Source of the DNA: Saccharopolyspora erythraea
GTDB taxonomy: Bacteria; Actinomycetota; Actinomycetes; Mycobacteriales; Pseudonocardiaceae
Assembly (NCBI RefSeq): GCF_018141105.1
Contig: NZ_CP054839.1
Coordinates: 5,955,411-6,019,410, forward strand
Length of the DNA stretch: 64,000 nucleotides
Reading direction: 5' to 3'
Each line of letters begins with the position of its first letter. Positions within the stretch are counted from its first letter, which is position 1. This document shows positions 1 through 7,574 of this stretch, one piece after another. The notes beneath the pieces are model-generated. The model had not been told where the DNA came from and made no database searches. It saw only the letters and a program-made list of their open reading frames with translations. The position numbers and the translations under genes were made by a program.

Positions 1-1
1 A

Positions 2-802
2 TACCGCTCGCACCACGATCTGCTGTCCCGGCCGTACGCGTCTGACCTGCTGGTCTACAAGACGCCGGACGCGATGCTGTCCAGCGTGCAGGACTACCGC
101 AGCGGTCTTCCCGGCCTGCAGGAGCACGTCTGGGGTGCCGTCCTCGGGCCGGAGACGCAGGTGCACGTCACCCATCCACCGAGCGCGGCGACGCACTCCT
201 CGGCACGGCCGAACGCGTGGGCGGGACACCGCGTCCTGCCCCGCGCCCGCCAGCACACCGACACCGTCCTGGCGGTCCACGACATCCCGGATGACGACCC
301 GATGGGCTTCACCCACGGCTGGTTCCCGCTGTCCACGATGGATGAATGGACGATGCGAGGTCCGTGGATCGCGGGCAGGCGCGGGGAGGGCTACGTCGCG
401 CTGGCCACCGAAGGCGGCTGCCGCTTCCTGACCAGCGGGCCGAACGCGTGGCAGGAGCTTCGCCCTCGCGGGCCGGGTGTCGCGTGGGTGTGCGTGGTGG
501 GCAGGGCGGCCACCGACGGCTCGTTCGCGGAGTTCGCCGACGCCCTCGGCGAGCCCGACTTCCGGCACGACGGCGTCGAATACTGCACGCGCCACGGCGT
601 GCAGCTGGCTCTGCACCGCCACGGAGCCTTCACGATCGACGGTCGCGTCGCGGACCTGGACGACAACGGACGACCCGCCGAGCTACCGCACCTGGACAAC
701 CCCCTGTGCCGGGTCGACTTCGGCGCGCCGGAGATGGTGATCGGGCAGGGCGAGAGGCGGCACGTCATCGACCTGCGCACAGGACGTTCCCTACTCCGAT
801 AA
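2..802 (+). CDS. Heparinase-like hypothetical protein, C-terminal part (5' end outside window)
   Basis: The reading frame is open from base 2, so the gene starts outside the window; about 266 residues are visible. The visible part has the look of the C-terminal beta-sandwich of heparinase II/III or alginate-lyase-like polysaccharide lyases. It includes a bulky FTHGWFPL segment, then GYVALATEGG and a PNAWQELR motif that precedes a short beta-rich tail. The catalytic alpha/alpha-toroid would lie upstream and is not seen, so activity cannot be judged. No signal peptide can be assessed. It ends convergently 26 bp from the LysE gene. The family assignment rests on remembered resemblance of these C-terminal motifs and is tentative; an unrelated beta-rich protein is possible. 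Confidence 0.55.
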   Translation, partial: YRSHHDLLSRPYASDLLVYKTPDAMLSSVQDYRSGLPGLQEHVWGAVLGPETQVHVTHPPSAATHSSARPNAWAGHRVLPRARQHTDTVLAVHDIPDDDPMGFTHGWFPLSTMDEWTMRGPWIAGRRGEGYVALATEGGCRFLTSGPNAWQELRPRGPGVAWVCVVGRAATDGSFAEFADALGEPDFRHDGVEYCTRHGVQLALHRHGAFTIDGRVADLDDNGRPAELPHLDNPLCRVDFGAPEMVIGQGERRHVIDLRTGRSLLR

Positions 803-817
803 GCGCACTGCTGCGCT
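802..817. terminator. Small hairpin between convergent genes
   Basis: A 6-bp perfect stem (AGCGCA / TGCGCT) with a CTGC loop lies directly after the first gene and before the convergent LysE gene. There is no U-tract. It could act as a weak bidirectional terminator, but a stem this short can occur by chance. Confidence 0.25.
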
Positions 818-828
818 AGGCGGCTTGA

Positions 829-1452
829 TCACATCGCCACGGTCAGTGTCGCGAGTACGGCGATCACAGCGCTGGAGGTGAGTGCGGTGCCCAGTCGGCC
901 GCGGCGGCCGGTGAGCGTGCGCCCCAGCAGTGCTCCGCCACTGGCGATGAGAAGCTGCCAGCTCGCCGACGCGGTGAACGCGGCGGCCACGAAAAGCAAC
1001 CGCTCCGGCCAGGTGTCCGCGATGCTCGCCTGGCCGCCCACGACCACCGCGACGAAGTAGATGATCGTGGTGGGATTGAGCAGTGTCATCGCCACGAGCG
1101 CCGCATACGCGCGGGCAGGACTCAGAGAACCCTCAAAACGTCCGTCTGGCTGGGGATTCCGGTACCGGCGCACCGCGCCGACCGTGATCTGCACGGCCAC
1201 CCCGACCAGCACGCCGGCTGCGATCCATCGCAGCCCGTCCGCGACAGGTGTGACCACCCGGACCAGCGCGCCGCCGCCGACCACGGCGACCAGCGCGTAG
1301 ACGCCGTCCACAGTCGCGACGCCGAGCGCCGCGGCCACACCGACACGCCATGAGGTACGGGCAGTCAGCACGACGAGATAGGCACCGACCGCACCGACCG
1401 GGATCGCGATCCCGTACCCGGCCACCAGGCCCGCGACGACCGCGGCCGTCAC
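829..1452 (-). CDS. LysE/RhtB-family amino-acid exporter
   Basis: 207 residues, the usual size for LysE/RhtB/ArgO exporters, with about six hydrophobic segments. The N-terminal segment carries the family-like pattern GYGIAIPVGAVGAYLV, and a mid-protein LLNPTTIIYF matches the conserved NP motif of the second half. The predicted role is proton-driven export of an amino acid or small metabolite across the membrane; the substrate cannot be read from sequence. The start is GTG without a strong ribosome binding site. The gene lies downstream of, and in the same direction as, the GltS/LysR/oxidase operon, separated by a gene remnant, so it may once have been part of that amino-acid module. Confidence 0.8.
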   Translation of the reverse strand: MTAAVVAGLVAGYGIAIPVGAVGAYLVVLTARTSWRVGVAAALGVATVDGVYALVAVVGGGALVRVVTPVADGLRWIAAGVLVGVAVQITVGAVRRYRNPQPDGRFEGSLSPARAYAALVAMTLLNPTTIIYFVAVVVGGQASIADTWPERLLFVAAAFTASASWQLLIASGGALLGRTLTGRRGRLGTALTSSAVIAVLATLTVAM

Positions 1453-1546
1453 GGCAGCAACGTGTCGCGCCTGCCCGACTGGATCGACTGCTGCTGGTCA
1501 GCCACGGACAGCCCACGAGCCAGCAGAGTTACCGGAATGGTCGCAG

Positions 1547-1711
1547 TCATGGTGCGATCGTGGCTGGTCGATCCTGGCCATCGCAATCCATTTGCCGCTT
1601 CAGCCACGCCATCTGTTCGTACACGGTGTCGCCGGGAACGTGGGGCACCCCGCCGGTGATGACGCGCATCGGCTCGCCGGAGTGGATCATCCGCTTGTAG
1701 GATTCACGGTC
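1547..1711 (-). pseudogene. Remnant of a proline racemase / 4-hydroxyproline epimerase N-terminus
   Basis: Translating the minus strand from 1711 gives about 54 codons ending in TGA at 1547-1549. The first part contains HSGEPMRVITGGVPHVPG followed by a segment ending AWLKRQMD. This matches the N-terminal signature of the proline racemase family (D-x-H-T-x-G-E-P-x-R-V-x-T-G-G). After about 40 residues the resemblance stops and the frame ends, so both catalytic cysteines and the rest of the roughly 330-residue enzyme are missing. It sits directly downstream of the GltS-type symporter gene on the same strand, which suggests a decayed amino-acid catabolic operon. It is easily overlooked because the remnant is too short for standard gene calling. 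Confidence 0.7.
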
Positions 1712-1759
1712 CTTTCAGCGAACAGCGTTCTTCAGACGATCCAGGGCGTCCGGCCACTG

Positions 1760-3124
1760 TCAGCCTGTCGGCTCTGACGTGCGGTCCTCGGCGCGGGGCC
1801 GTGTCCGTCGCCTGAGAACGAGAGGTGGGACTACCAGGGCGAGTGCGGCGATCCCGCCCCAGATGCCCGCGATGGCCCAGCCGGCCCCGGCGAGTGCGAG
1901 CACCGGGGTGAAGGTCACCGCGGTCACCTCGACCGGCAGCAGGGGCAGGTAGGCGATGGCGAAGTCCTCCAGCGTCCGGGAGCGCAGGCGCGGGTCGATG
2001 ATGCGCAGCAACGCCAGGCCGGTGGAGACCGAACCGGTCGCCCAGCCCCAGGTGAAGATCTGCTTCTCGAACCACGCGTCGCCGAGCATGCGCGGCGCGA
2101 CGCCGAGGCCGAGCAGCAGGCACAGCGCCAGCCCGACGACGAACAGGATGAGCAGCGGCAGCCAGTAGTCGGCGACGAAGCTGGGCACGATGGAGGCGAT
2201 GCCGCAGACGACGAGCACGTCGGTGGCGCTGCCCGAGATCGACTTGAGCGACTCGGAGTCGACGAGCCGGCGCGTGCGGGTGGCCGACAGCAGCCCGCGC
2301 ACCACCAGCCCGACCATGAACGCGATCGAGAACAGCGGGAACGACACCGCCGGGATGGCCTCGCCGAGGAGCGTGTTGACCCCGTAGGCCGCCGCGGAGA
2401 TCACCAGGACGATCGCGGCCTGAAAGCCCAACGACTCGATCGCACCGCCCGAGAAGGTGTGCGTACCGATCGCGGGCCGTTCTCCCTCCGGCCGCAGGAC
2501 TCCGGTGCGCAGGTGCTCGGGCAGCGCGTCCAGCCCTTCGAACTCCTTGGCGTAGCCGCGTTTCGCCCCGATCTTGGCCTGGATGATGCCGCCGACGATG
2601 CCGACCAGCAGCCCGACCGTCGCGGAGGTGAACGCCAGCGACTGCGCTTGCTCCCAGCCGCCTTCGCCGAAGACCGCGCCCATCGCCGCGGCCGAGCCGA
2701 ACCCACCTGCCCAGCCGGCGAACAGCAGCAGGCCGAACCCGTCGTGCGTGCCGAACAGCGGGCCCAGCACCAGCAGACCGAGCACGACGCCGATGGCGAC
2801 CTGGGCGGCGTAGAACAGGACGCCGTAGCTCGCGAACCCGGCCACCGAGCGACCGAGCCGCCGGAGGTCCACGTCGTCGGTCAAGGAGAGGCAGGCGAAC
2901 ACGACCACGATGAGCACCGACGAGTACGTGTCGAGCTGCTCGGAGAAGGGCAGCAGCCCCAGTCCCTCGGGGCCGAGCACGAGCCCGAGCACACCGGCGA
3001 TCACGCTGGCCGGGACCAGCAAGGTCTGGAGCGGTCGCACGGTCGCCCGCAGCGCGGTGCCGACCAGGAGGAGAAGGCCGACGAGGCCGGCGTCCACCAG
3101 CAGTGACCAGGGTGAGTAGTCCAC
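1760..3124 (-). CDS. GltS-type sodium:glutamate symporter family protein
   Basis: 454 residues, almost entirely membrane segments, arranged as two hydrophobic halves joined by a hydrophilic loop near residues 195-235, as in GltS/ESS-family carriers. Glycine-rich re-entrant segments are visible (AGWAGGFGSAAAMGAVFG in the first half and WGWATGSVSTGLALL in the second), which are typical of this fold. The predicted role is sodium-coupled uptake of a dicarboxylate or amino acid. The start is GTG with AGGAG about 9 nt upstream. It follows the LysR gene by 10 bp and so is probably co-transcribed with LysR and the oxidase. The true substrate could be the amine or N-methyl amino acid used by the neighbouring oxidase. 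Confidence 0.8.
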   Translation of the reverse strand: MDYSPWSLLVDAGLVGLLLLVGTALRATVRPLQTLLVPASVIAGVLGLVLGPEGLGLLPFSEQLDTYSSVLIVVVFACLSLTDDVDLRRLGRSVAGFASYGVLFYAAQVAIGVVLGLLVLGPLFGTHDGFGLLLFAGWAGGFGSAAAMGAVFGEGGWEQAQSLAFTSATVGLLVGIVGGIIQAKIGAKRGYAKEFEGLDALPEHLRTGVLRPEGERPAIGTHTFSGGAIESLGFQAAIVLVISAAAYGVNTLLGEAIPAVSFPLFSIAFMVGLVVRGLLSATRTRRLVDSESLKSISGSATDVLVVCGIASIVPSFVADYWLPLLILFVVGLALCLLLGLGVAPRMLGDAWFEKQIFTWGWATGSVSTGLALLRIIDPRLRSRTLEDFAIAYLPLLPVEVTAVTFTPVLALAGAGWAIAGIWGGIAALALVVPPLVLRRRTRPRAEDRTSEPTG

Positions 3125-3134
3125 GGGCGTACTC

Positions 3135-4085
3135 CTACGGTGTTGGTGCGGTGCCCTCCGCTACCTGCTCGGCGGGAGGACTGTTCGTGCTGCCGCGGGC
3201 GGGGTCGTCCCCTCCGAAGCCGAGTGCTTGCCGGGCTGAGTGGAAGGCGCGTGCGACGACCGGCAGCAGGCCGAGCGGGTCTCCGTCTGCGACCCGGGCG
3301 CGCAACGGTGAGCGCGCGGTCGTGCCGGGAAGGGACAGGAAGCGCACGCCGGGCCAGGGCGTGAGCCCGAGGATCTCGGAGACGATCGCCACGCCGAGGC
3401 CGGCCGAGACCAGGCCCAGCATCGCCTGCTCGCTCTGCACGTGGGCCACCGGTTCGGCCGAGAACCCGGCTTCGGCGCAGGCCGCGGCGATCGCGTCGAA
3501 GGCGACCGGGGCGCGGTCGCGAGCGAACAGCACGATCCGTTCGTTCGCGACGCCGCGCAGGGACGCGGTGCCGGCCTCGGCCAGCGGGTGACCGATCGGC
3601 ACGGCCAGCAGGAGCCGTTCGTCGGCGAGCACGATGTGGTCGGGTGAGTCGTCGGCCCACTCCCGGAGGATGGCGAGGTCGATGCGCCCGGCCGCGAGGG
3701 CGTGCCGCTGCTCGGAGCTGCCGAGGTCGACCACGACGGGGTCCCACTCCGGCAGCTCCGGCAGCAGTGCCGGGAGCAGGGCCGGGAAAGCGGAGGTCAC
3801 CGCCGCGATCCGGACCGGGGTCCGCCCCGCCTCGCCGCGCACCAGGGTCCTGGTCTCCGCGGCGCGCCGCAGCAGGAAGAGGGCCTCCGGGTAGAGGACG
3901 TCGGCGGCGGAGGTCGGCCACACCGAGCGGCTGGTCCGCTCGAACAACCGCACCCCGAGCTCGTGTTCGAGGTTGGCGATCGCCTGGCTCACGGGTGGTT
4001 GGGCGGTGTGCAGGCGTCGCGCCGCGGCGGTGAAGCTGCGTTCCTCGTACACGGCCACGAAGTGGCGCAGCAACCGGAGTTCCAC
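3135..4085 (-). CDS. LysR-family transcriptional regulator
   Basis: 316 residues with a classical N-terminal winged helix-turn-helix (ELRLLRHFVAVYEERSFTAA and then QPPVSQAIANLEHELG) and a C-terminal periplasmic-binding-protein-like effector domain from about residue 90. The GTG start lies 1 nt after the stop codon of the upstream oxidase gene, so translation is probably coupled. A LysR gene within the operon it likely controls, rather than divergent from it, is less common. It probably senses the substrate of the oxidase/symporter pair. The last 25 residues are a Ser/Gly/Thr/Pro-rich tail without recognised function. Confidence 0.9.
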   Translation of the reverse strand: MELRLLRHFVAVYEERSFTAAARRLHTAQPPVSQAIANLEHELGVRLFERTSRSVWPTSAADVLYPEALFLLRRAAETRTLVRGEAGRTPVRIAAVTSAFPALLPALLPELPEWDPVVVDLGSSEQRHALAAGRIDLAILREWADDSPDHIVLADERLLLAVPIGHPLAEAGTASLRGVANERIVLFARDRAPVAFDAIAAACAEAGFSAEPVAHVQSEQAMLGLVSAGLGVAIVSEILGLTPWPGVRFLSLPGTTARSPLRARVADGDPLGLLPVVARAFHSARQALGFGGDDPARGSTNSPPAEQVAEGTAPTP

Positions 4086-4086
4086 G

Positions 4087-5211
4087 TCAGCCCCCGAACC
4101 GGTCCGGGGAGAACCGCGAGATGTCGTGCTGCTGCGGCAGTCCGAGAGCCAGGCGGGCCGCGATCTCGCCGAACGCGGGCGCGAGCTTGAAGCCGTGCCC
4201 GGACAGCCCCGCGACCACCGCGACGCCGGGCTGGGGCGTCCCGATGACAGCCCGCCGGTCCGGGGTGTAAGCGTCCATGTGGACCGAGTGCCGGCTCGGC
4301 TGCGCCGGGAGTTCCGGGATCAGTGCGTGGACGTCGCGTCCCACCCCGGCGAGCGCACGCGGCTCCAGGAAGCGGGTCAGGCGGGAGGGATCGTCGATCG
4401 AACCCCATCTGTCGGCCCAGCCCGCCTTCACCAGCGCGCCGTCCACGCTCGGGATGCCGAACAGGTGGACGTCTCCGGTGTCGCGGATGAAGCCGGGGAA
4501 GACCTCCGGCGCGTAGCGCGACGGATCCTCCGGGGCGAACCAGGTCAGCACCAGGGGACGGATGTCGAGCACCTCCCGCAGTCGCGGCAGGAGCTGCGCC
4601 GACCAGGCCCCGGCGGTGACGACGGCGTGGTTGGCGGTGCGCACGCCCTGCTCGGTCGTGACCCGCACGCCACCGGGCACCGGCTCGATCTCGGTGACCG
4701 CGGTGTCGTCCATCAGCTCCGCCCCCGCCTCGCGCGCCCGGCGCAGTGCTTCGTGCACCGCGGGCTCGGGCCGCAGCACCCCGCCGAACCGGTCGAGAAC
4801 ACCGATCTCGTCGGTGAGTGCCCCGTGCTGGGGGTATCGACGGCTCAGCTCGGCCGCGTCGAGAACCTCGTGCGGAATGCGGTGCTGCTCGACCGAGGCG
4901 AGCACGTTGCGCATCGGCGCGATCGCCGGAGCGCCGAGCGAGAGCACACCCGCGGGGTGGAACAGGGTCCGCCGCCCACCCCGTTCCAGCTCCTGCCAGT
5001 GCTCCCGGGCCTGCAGCAGCATCGGGACGTACTCGGGACTCTCGTGGTACCCGGTGCGGAACAACCGCGACTCGCCCGCGTAGCCCCCGGCGTCGTGCCC
5101 GAGCGCGTGGCGCTCCATCCCGATGACCCGCGCGCCGTGGACCTCGGCGAGGCGCCAGCTGGCCATCGACCCCACGCTGCCGAGCCCGACGACGATGACG
5201 TCTGCATCCAT
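4087..5211 (-). CDS. FAD-dependent amine oxidase, sarcosine / N-methyltryptophan oxidase family
   Basis: 374 residues, the normal length for monomeric sarcosine oxidase / SolA proteins. An N-terminal Rossmann motif (VIVVGLGSVGSM) binds FAD, and the family pattern RLFRTGYHESPEYVP follows at about residues 48-62. The C-terminal FAD motif is SGHGFKLAPAFGE. These enzymes oxidise secondary amines such as sarcosine or N-methyl amino acids to aldehyde plus amine and make H2O2. Members normally attach FAD through a Cys five residues before a TPD motif; here that position (about residue 311) is His in HMDAYTPD. It is the first gene of the oxidase-LysR-GltS operon. The substrate is unknown. Confidence 0.85.
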   Translation of the reverse strand: MDADVIVVGLGSVGSMASWRLAEVHGARVIGMERHALGHDAGGYAGESRLFRTGYHESPEYVPMLLQAREHWQELERGGRRTLFHPAGVLSLGAPAIAPMRNVLASVEQHRIPHEVLDAAELSRRYPQHGALTDEIGVLDRFGGVLRPEPAVHEALRRAREAGAELMDDTAVTEIEPVPGGVRVTTEQGVRTANHAVVTAGAWSAQLLPRLREVLDIRPLVLTWFAPEDPSRYAPEVFPGFIRDTGDVHLFGIPSVDGALVKAGWADRWGSIDDPSRLTRFLEPRALAGVGRDVHALIPELPAQPSRHSVHMDAYTPDRRAVIGTPQPGVAVVAGLSGHGFKLAPAFGEIAARLALGLPQQHDISRFSPDRFGG

Positions 5212-5272
5212 GGACGGGGATTCTCAGCTCCGCCGGTGCCGCCTGCAATACCCCACCGATATAAAAAGCCTG

Positions 5273-5773
5273 TCAAGCTATAGGGCCCATATATGGATCG
5301 CAGGGATGCGCCCCGAGGATGAGCAGCACCGACGGGATGCCGAACACCATCAGCATGCCGCAGCCGAAGAAGATGATCGGCTTTCGGCCGACCCGATCGG
5401 AAAGCCGGCCCACGAAGGTGATGAGCACGATGCCCAGTGCCAGCACGCCGATCTCCAGGACCTGCGCCCAGGTGGCGCTGACCGCGGGAGCGTTGGAGGC
5501 GATGTACTCCAGCATGTACGTGGTGAGCATGTAGTTGACCACGTTGAAGACCAGCACCAGGCCCATGGCGATCACCATCGCCCGCCAGTGCGTGACGAAG
5601 ATCTTGCGGATCTCCTTGAGGGTCTGGTTTTCCTCGCGGCCCTCCGCCTCCGCGGCGACGGCCCGGAAGGCGGGGGTGTCCTCCAGTTTCAGGCGGAGGT
5701 AGAGCCCGATGACGCCGATCGGTCCGGAGATGAGGAACGGGATGCGCCAGCCCCAGTCGAGCCCGGCAGCTGG
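5273..5773 (-). pseudogene. Internal fragment of an MHS-family (ProP-like) MFS transporter
   Basis: Reading the minus strand from a TAG at 5774-5776 gives an uninterrupted stretch with LDWGWRIPFLISGP, then a cytoplasmic-loop-like segment, KIFVTHWRAM, and two membrane segments with FVGRLSDRVGRKPIIFFG. This is the middle of a metabolite:H+ symporter (MHS) transporter. It lacks the first five or so membrane segments and ends after LILGAHP, about 100 residues short of the usual C-terminus. Both ends are therefore truncated. It lies upstream of the oxidase gene in the same direction and probably once supplied that pathway. The only internal ATG, at 5578, is very unlikely to yield a working carrier. 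Confidence 0.75.
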
Positions 5774-5991
5774 CTATACACGCCCGACGGGACGGCGTGG
5801 TTCCAGACCACTTAGGAATGAGCATCGGGCGAACCCGTTTCTAACACGTGATGTCCAGATCCACATCCAATTGAATCCGAGGCGAAGTCCTCAGCGGACA
5901 GTGCTCGCCGGAGAACCGTCGCCGACGGCATCCGATGCCCGCGGAAGCGCCCACCACAACGGAGGGACCGCCGACGTGGCCAGCGAGTACG

Positions 5992-6021
5992 CCGGGCGCG
6001 CGTGACCGTTCGCGCGCCCGG
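5992..6021. terminator. GC hairpin downstream of the NmrA-like gene
   Basis: A perfect 11-bp inverted repeat (CCGGGCGCGCG at 5992-6002, complement at 6011-6021) with an 8-nt loop lies 8 bp after the stop codon of the minus-strand NmrA gene. It has no T-run, as is usual for actinobacterial terminators. Confidence 0.65.
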
Positions 6022-6028
6022 AGCGCTG

Positions 6029-6874
6029 CTATCGGAAGGCCGGCACGTTGCGCGCGACCCACTCGCCGAAGGGCTTGGCCGGACGGCGGAGGACGTTCTC
6101 CACATCGGCGCTGATCGCCTGCTCGGCCCGCAGCGGGATGCCGAGGATGTCCAAGGTGCCTCCGATGACCTCCTCGGGCATGAACCGCGCCATGTGCGCG
6201 TAGGCCTGTTCATGGGACAGCTCCACGAAGGCAACTTCCTCGCCCAGGGCCTGGGAAATCACCGCGGCCTGCCGACGCGGGCTGATGGCCTCGGGACCGG
6301 TGAGTTCGTACGTACGGCCTGCGTGTCCCTCTTCGCGCAGTGCCACCGCGGCGACCGCGGCGATGTCGGCCGGGTCGACGACGGGCAAGGCCACATCGCC
6401 GAACGGGGCGAAGATCGTGCGTTCGGCGCGGACCGTCTCGGCCCATGCGATGGCGTTGGAGGCGAATCCGCCCGGGCGCAGGATCGTGAAGTTCGCTCCG
6501 GACGCGCGCACGGCGGCCTCGAAGTCGCGCAGGCGGGCGTGCGACAGAGCCTCGGGGCGGGTGGAGTTGATCTGGGAGGACAGCAGGACGATGCGCTTGA
6601 CCCCCGCGTGCAGGGCCACGCCGAGCAGGGCGTCCGGGCTTTCGCCGTGGCTGTTGAGCTCGCCGCCCAGCAGGACGAAGAAGGCATCGGCACCGTCGAG
6701 GACCGGCCGCATGCTCGCGCTGTCGCCGACGTCGGCCTGCGCGTGCCGGACATCGGCGGCGAGCTCTTCGGACTGAGGACGTCGCGAGACGGCCACGACG
6801 TCCTCACCCGCCTCGGCCAGCAGGGGCACCAAGGTCCGCCCGATGTTGCCGGTCGCGCCTGTCACCACGATCAT
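6029..6874 (-). CDS. NmrA-like NAD(P)-binding protein (SDR superfamily)
   Basis: 281 residues. The N-terminus IVVTGATGNIGRTLVPLL is the glycine-rich NAD(P)-binding motif of atypical short-chain dehydrogenases of the NmrA/QOR2 type. These act as quinone reductases or redox sensors and usually lack the full catalytic tetrad. The ATG at 6874 is chosen because AAAGGA lies about 8 nt upstream; a longer frame extends into the divergent regulator and is not credible. It is divergent from a TetR gene 82 bp away, and one copy of a shared palindrome lies 16 bp before its start codon. The TetR protein therefore most likely represses it, and an electrophile or quinone is the plausible inducer. Confidence 0.88.
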   Translation of the reverse strand: MIVVTGATGNIGRTLVPLLAEAGEDVVAVSRRPQSEELAADVRHAQADVGDSASMRPVLDGADAFFVLLGGELNSHGESPDALLGVALHAGVKRIVLLSSQINSTRPEALSHARLRDFEAAVRASGANFTILRPGGFASNAIAWAETVRAERTIFAPFGDVALPVVDPADIAAVAAVALREEGHAGRTYELTGPEAISPRRQAAVISQALGEEVAFVELSHEQAYAHMARFMPEEVIGGTLDILGIPLRAEQAISADVENVLRRPAKPFGEWVARNVPAFR

Positions 6875-6890
6875 CTCGGTATCCTTTTGT

Positions 6891-6912
6891 GAGTTAGTTG
6901 GCTGACTAACTC
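6891..6912. promoter_or_regulatory. Operator copy 1 (near NmrA start)
   Basis: An 8-bp inverted repeat GAGTTAGT/ACTAACTC separated by 6 nt gives a 22-bp palindrome, located 16 bp upstream of the NmrA start codon. It matches copy 2 at 19 of 22 positions. The size and arm spacing fit a TetR-family dimer site. Confidence 0.75.
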
Positions 6913-6945
6913 GGACAGTAGCACGGCTCCACTGCCGGCTGTCTA

Positions 6946-6967
6946 TAGTTAGTTGGGTGACTGACTC
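6946..6967. promoter_or_regulatory. Operator copy 2 (overlaps the TetR start codon)
   Basis: A 22-bp element aligning with copy 1 (19/22 identical). It covers the GTG start codon of the TetR gene at 6957-6959, so bound repressor would block both transcription and early translation of its own gene. This strongly suggests autoregulation. Confidence 0.75.
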
Positions 6968-7559
6968 AGCGAAGCCCCGGGCACGGGCGGCCGACAAGCG
7001 CCGGCGGCTGACGACCGAGGCGGCGCGGGTCCTGCACGAGCAGGGCGTCGAGCGCACCACCCTCGCCGACATCGCGCGCGCGGCCGACGTTCCCGTCGGG
7101 AACGTCTACTACTACTTCAAGACCAAGGACGAGCTGGTCCTGGCCGCGCTCTCCGAGCACAGCGCGCACCTGGACGAGCTCACCAGCCGCCTGGACCAGC
7201 TGCCCGACCCGCGCGACCGCCTCAAAGCCCTGGTCGATGCCTGGATCGACCAGCGTGACGTCGCCGCCCGCCACGGCTGCCCCACCGGCACCCTGGCCGT
7301 CGAACTCGACAAGCGCGCCGACGGAACCCTCGATGCGGAGGCCGGCACGGTGATCCGGCGCCTGCTGGAATGGGCCGGACACCAGTTCCGTGCCTTGGGC
7401 CTGCCCGACCCGGACGACCTCGCGGTCGCCCTCGTCTCCGCATATCAGGGAATGTCGCTGCTGGCCAATGCCCTGCGCGACCCGGACATCATGGTCAGCC
7501 AGGGCGCCCGTCTCCGCCGTTGGCTCGACTCCCTCGATGCCCCGGACCAGACCGCCTGA
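6957..7559 (+). CDS. TetR-family repressor
   Basis: 200 residues. The N-terminal HTH is clear: a first helix with KRRRLTTEAARVLHEQG, then TTLADIARAADVPVGNVYYYFK, which is the classic TetR recognition-helix region ending in YYYFKTKDEL. The C-terminal ligand domain resembles AcrR-like C-terminal domain proteins (LDARVAARHG-type region, here QRDVAARHGCPTGTLAVELD). It is divergent from the NmrA-like gene and flanked by two palindromes, one over its own GTG start. It most likely represses itself and the NmrA gene until an inducer binds. It ends convergently 15 bp from the NlpC/P60 gene. Confidence 0.92.
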   Translation: MTDSAKPRARAADKRRRLTTEAARVLHEQGVERTTLADIARAADVPVGNVYYYFKTKDELVLAALSEHSAHLDELTSRLDQLPDPRDRLKALVDAWIDQRDVAARHGCPTGTLAVELDKRADGTLDAEAGTVIRRLLEWAGHQFRALGLPDPDDLAVALVSAYQGMSLLANALRDPDIMVSQGARLRRWLDSLDAPDQTA

Positions 7560-7574
7560 CCTTGCGCCGGGCGC

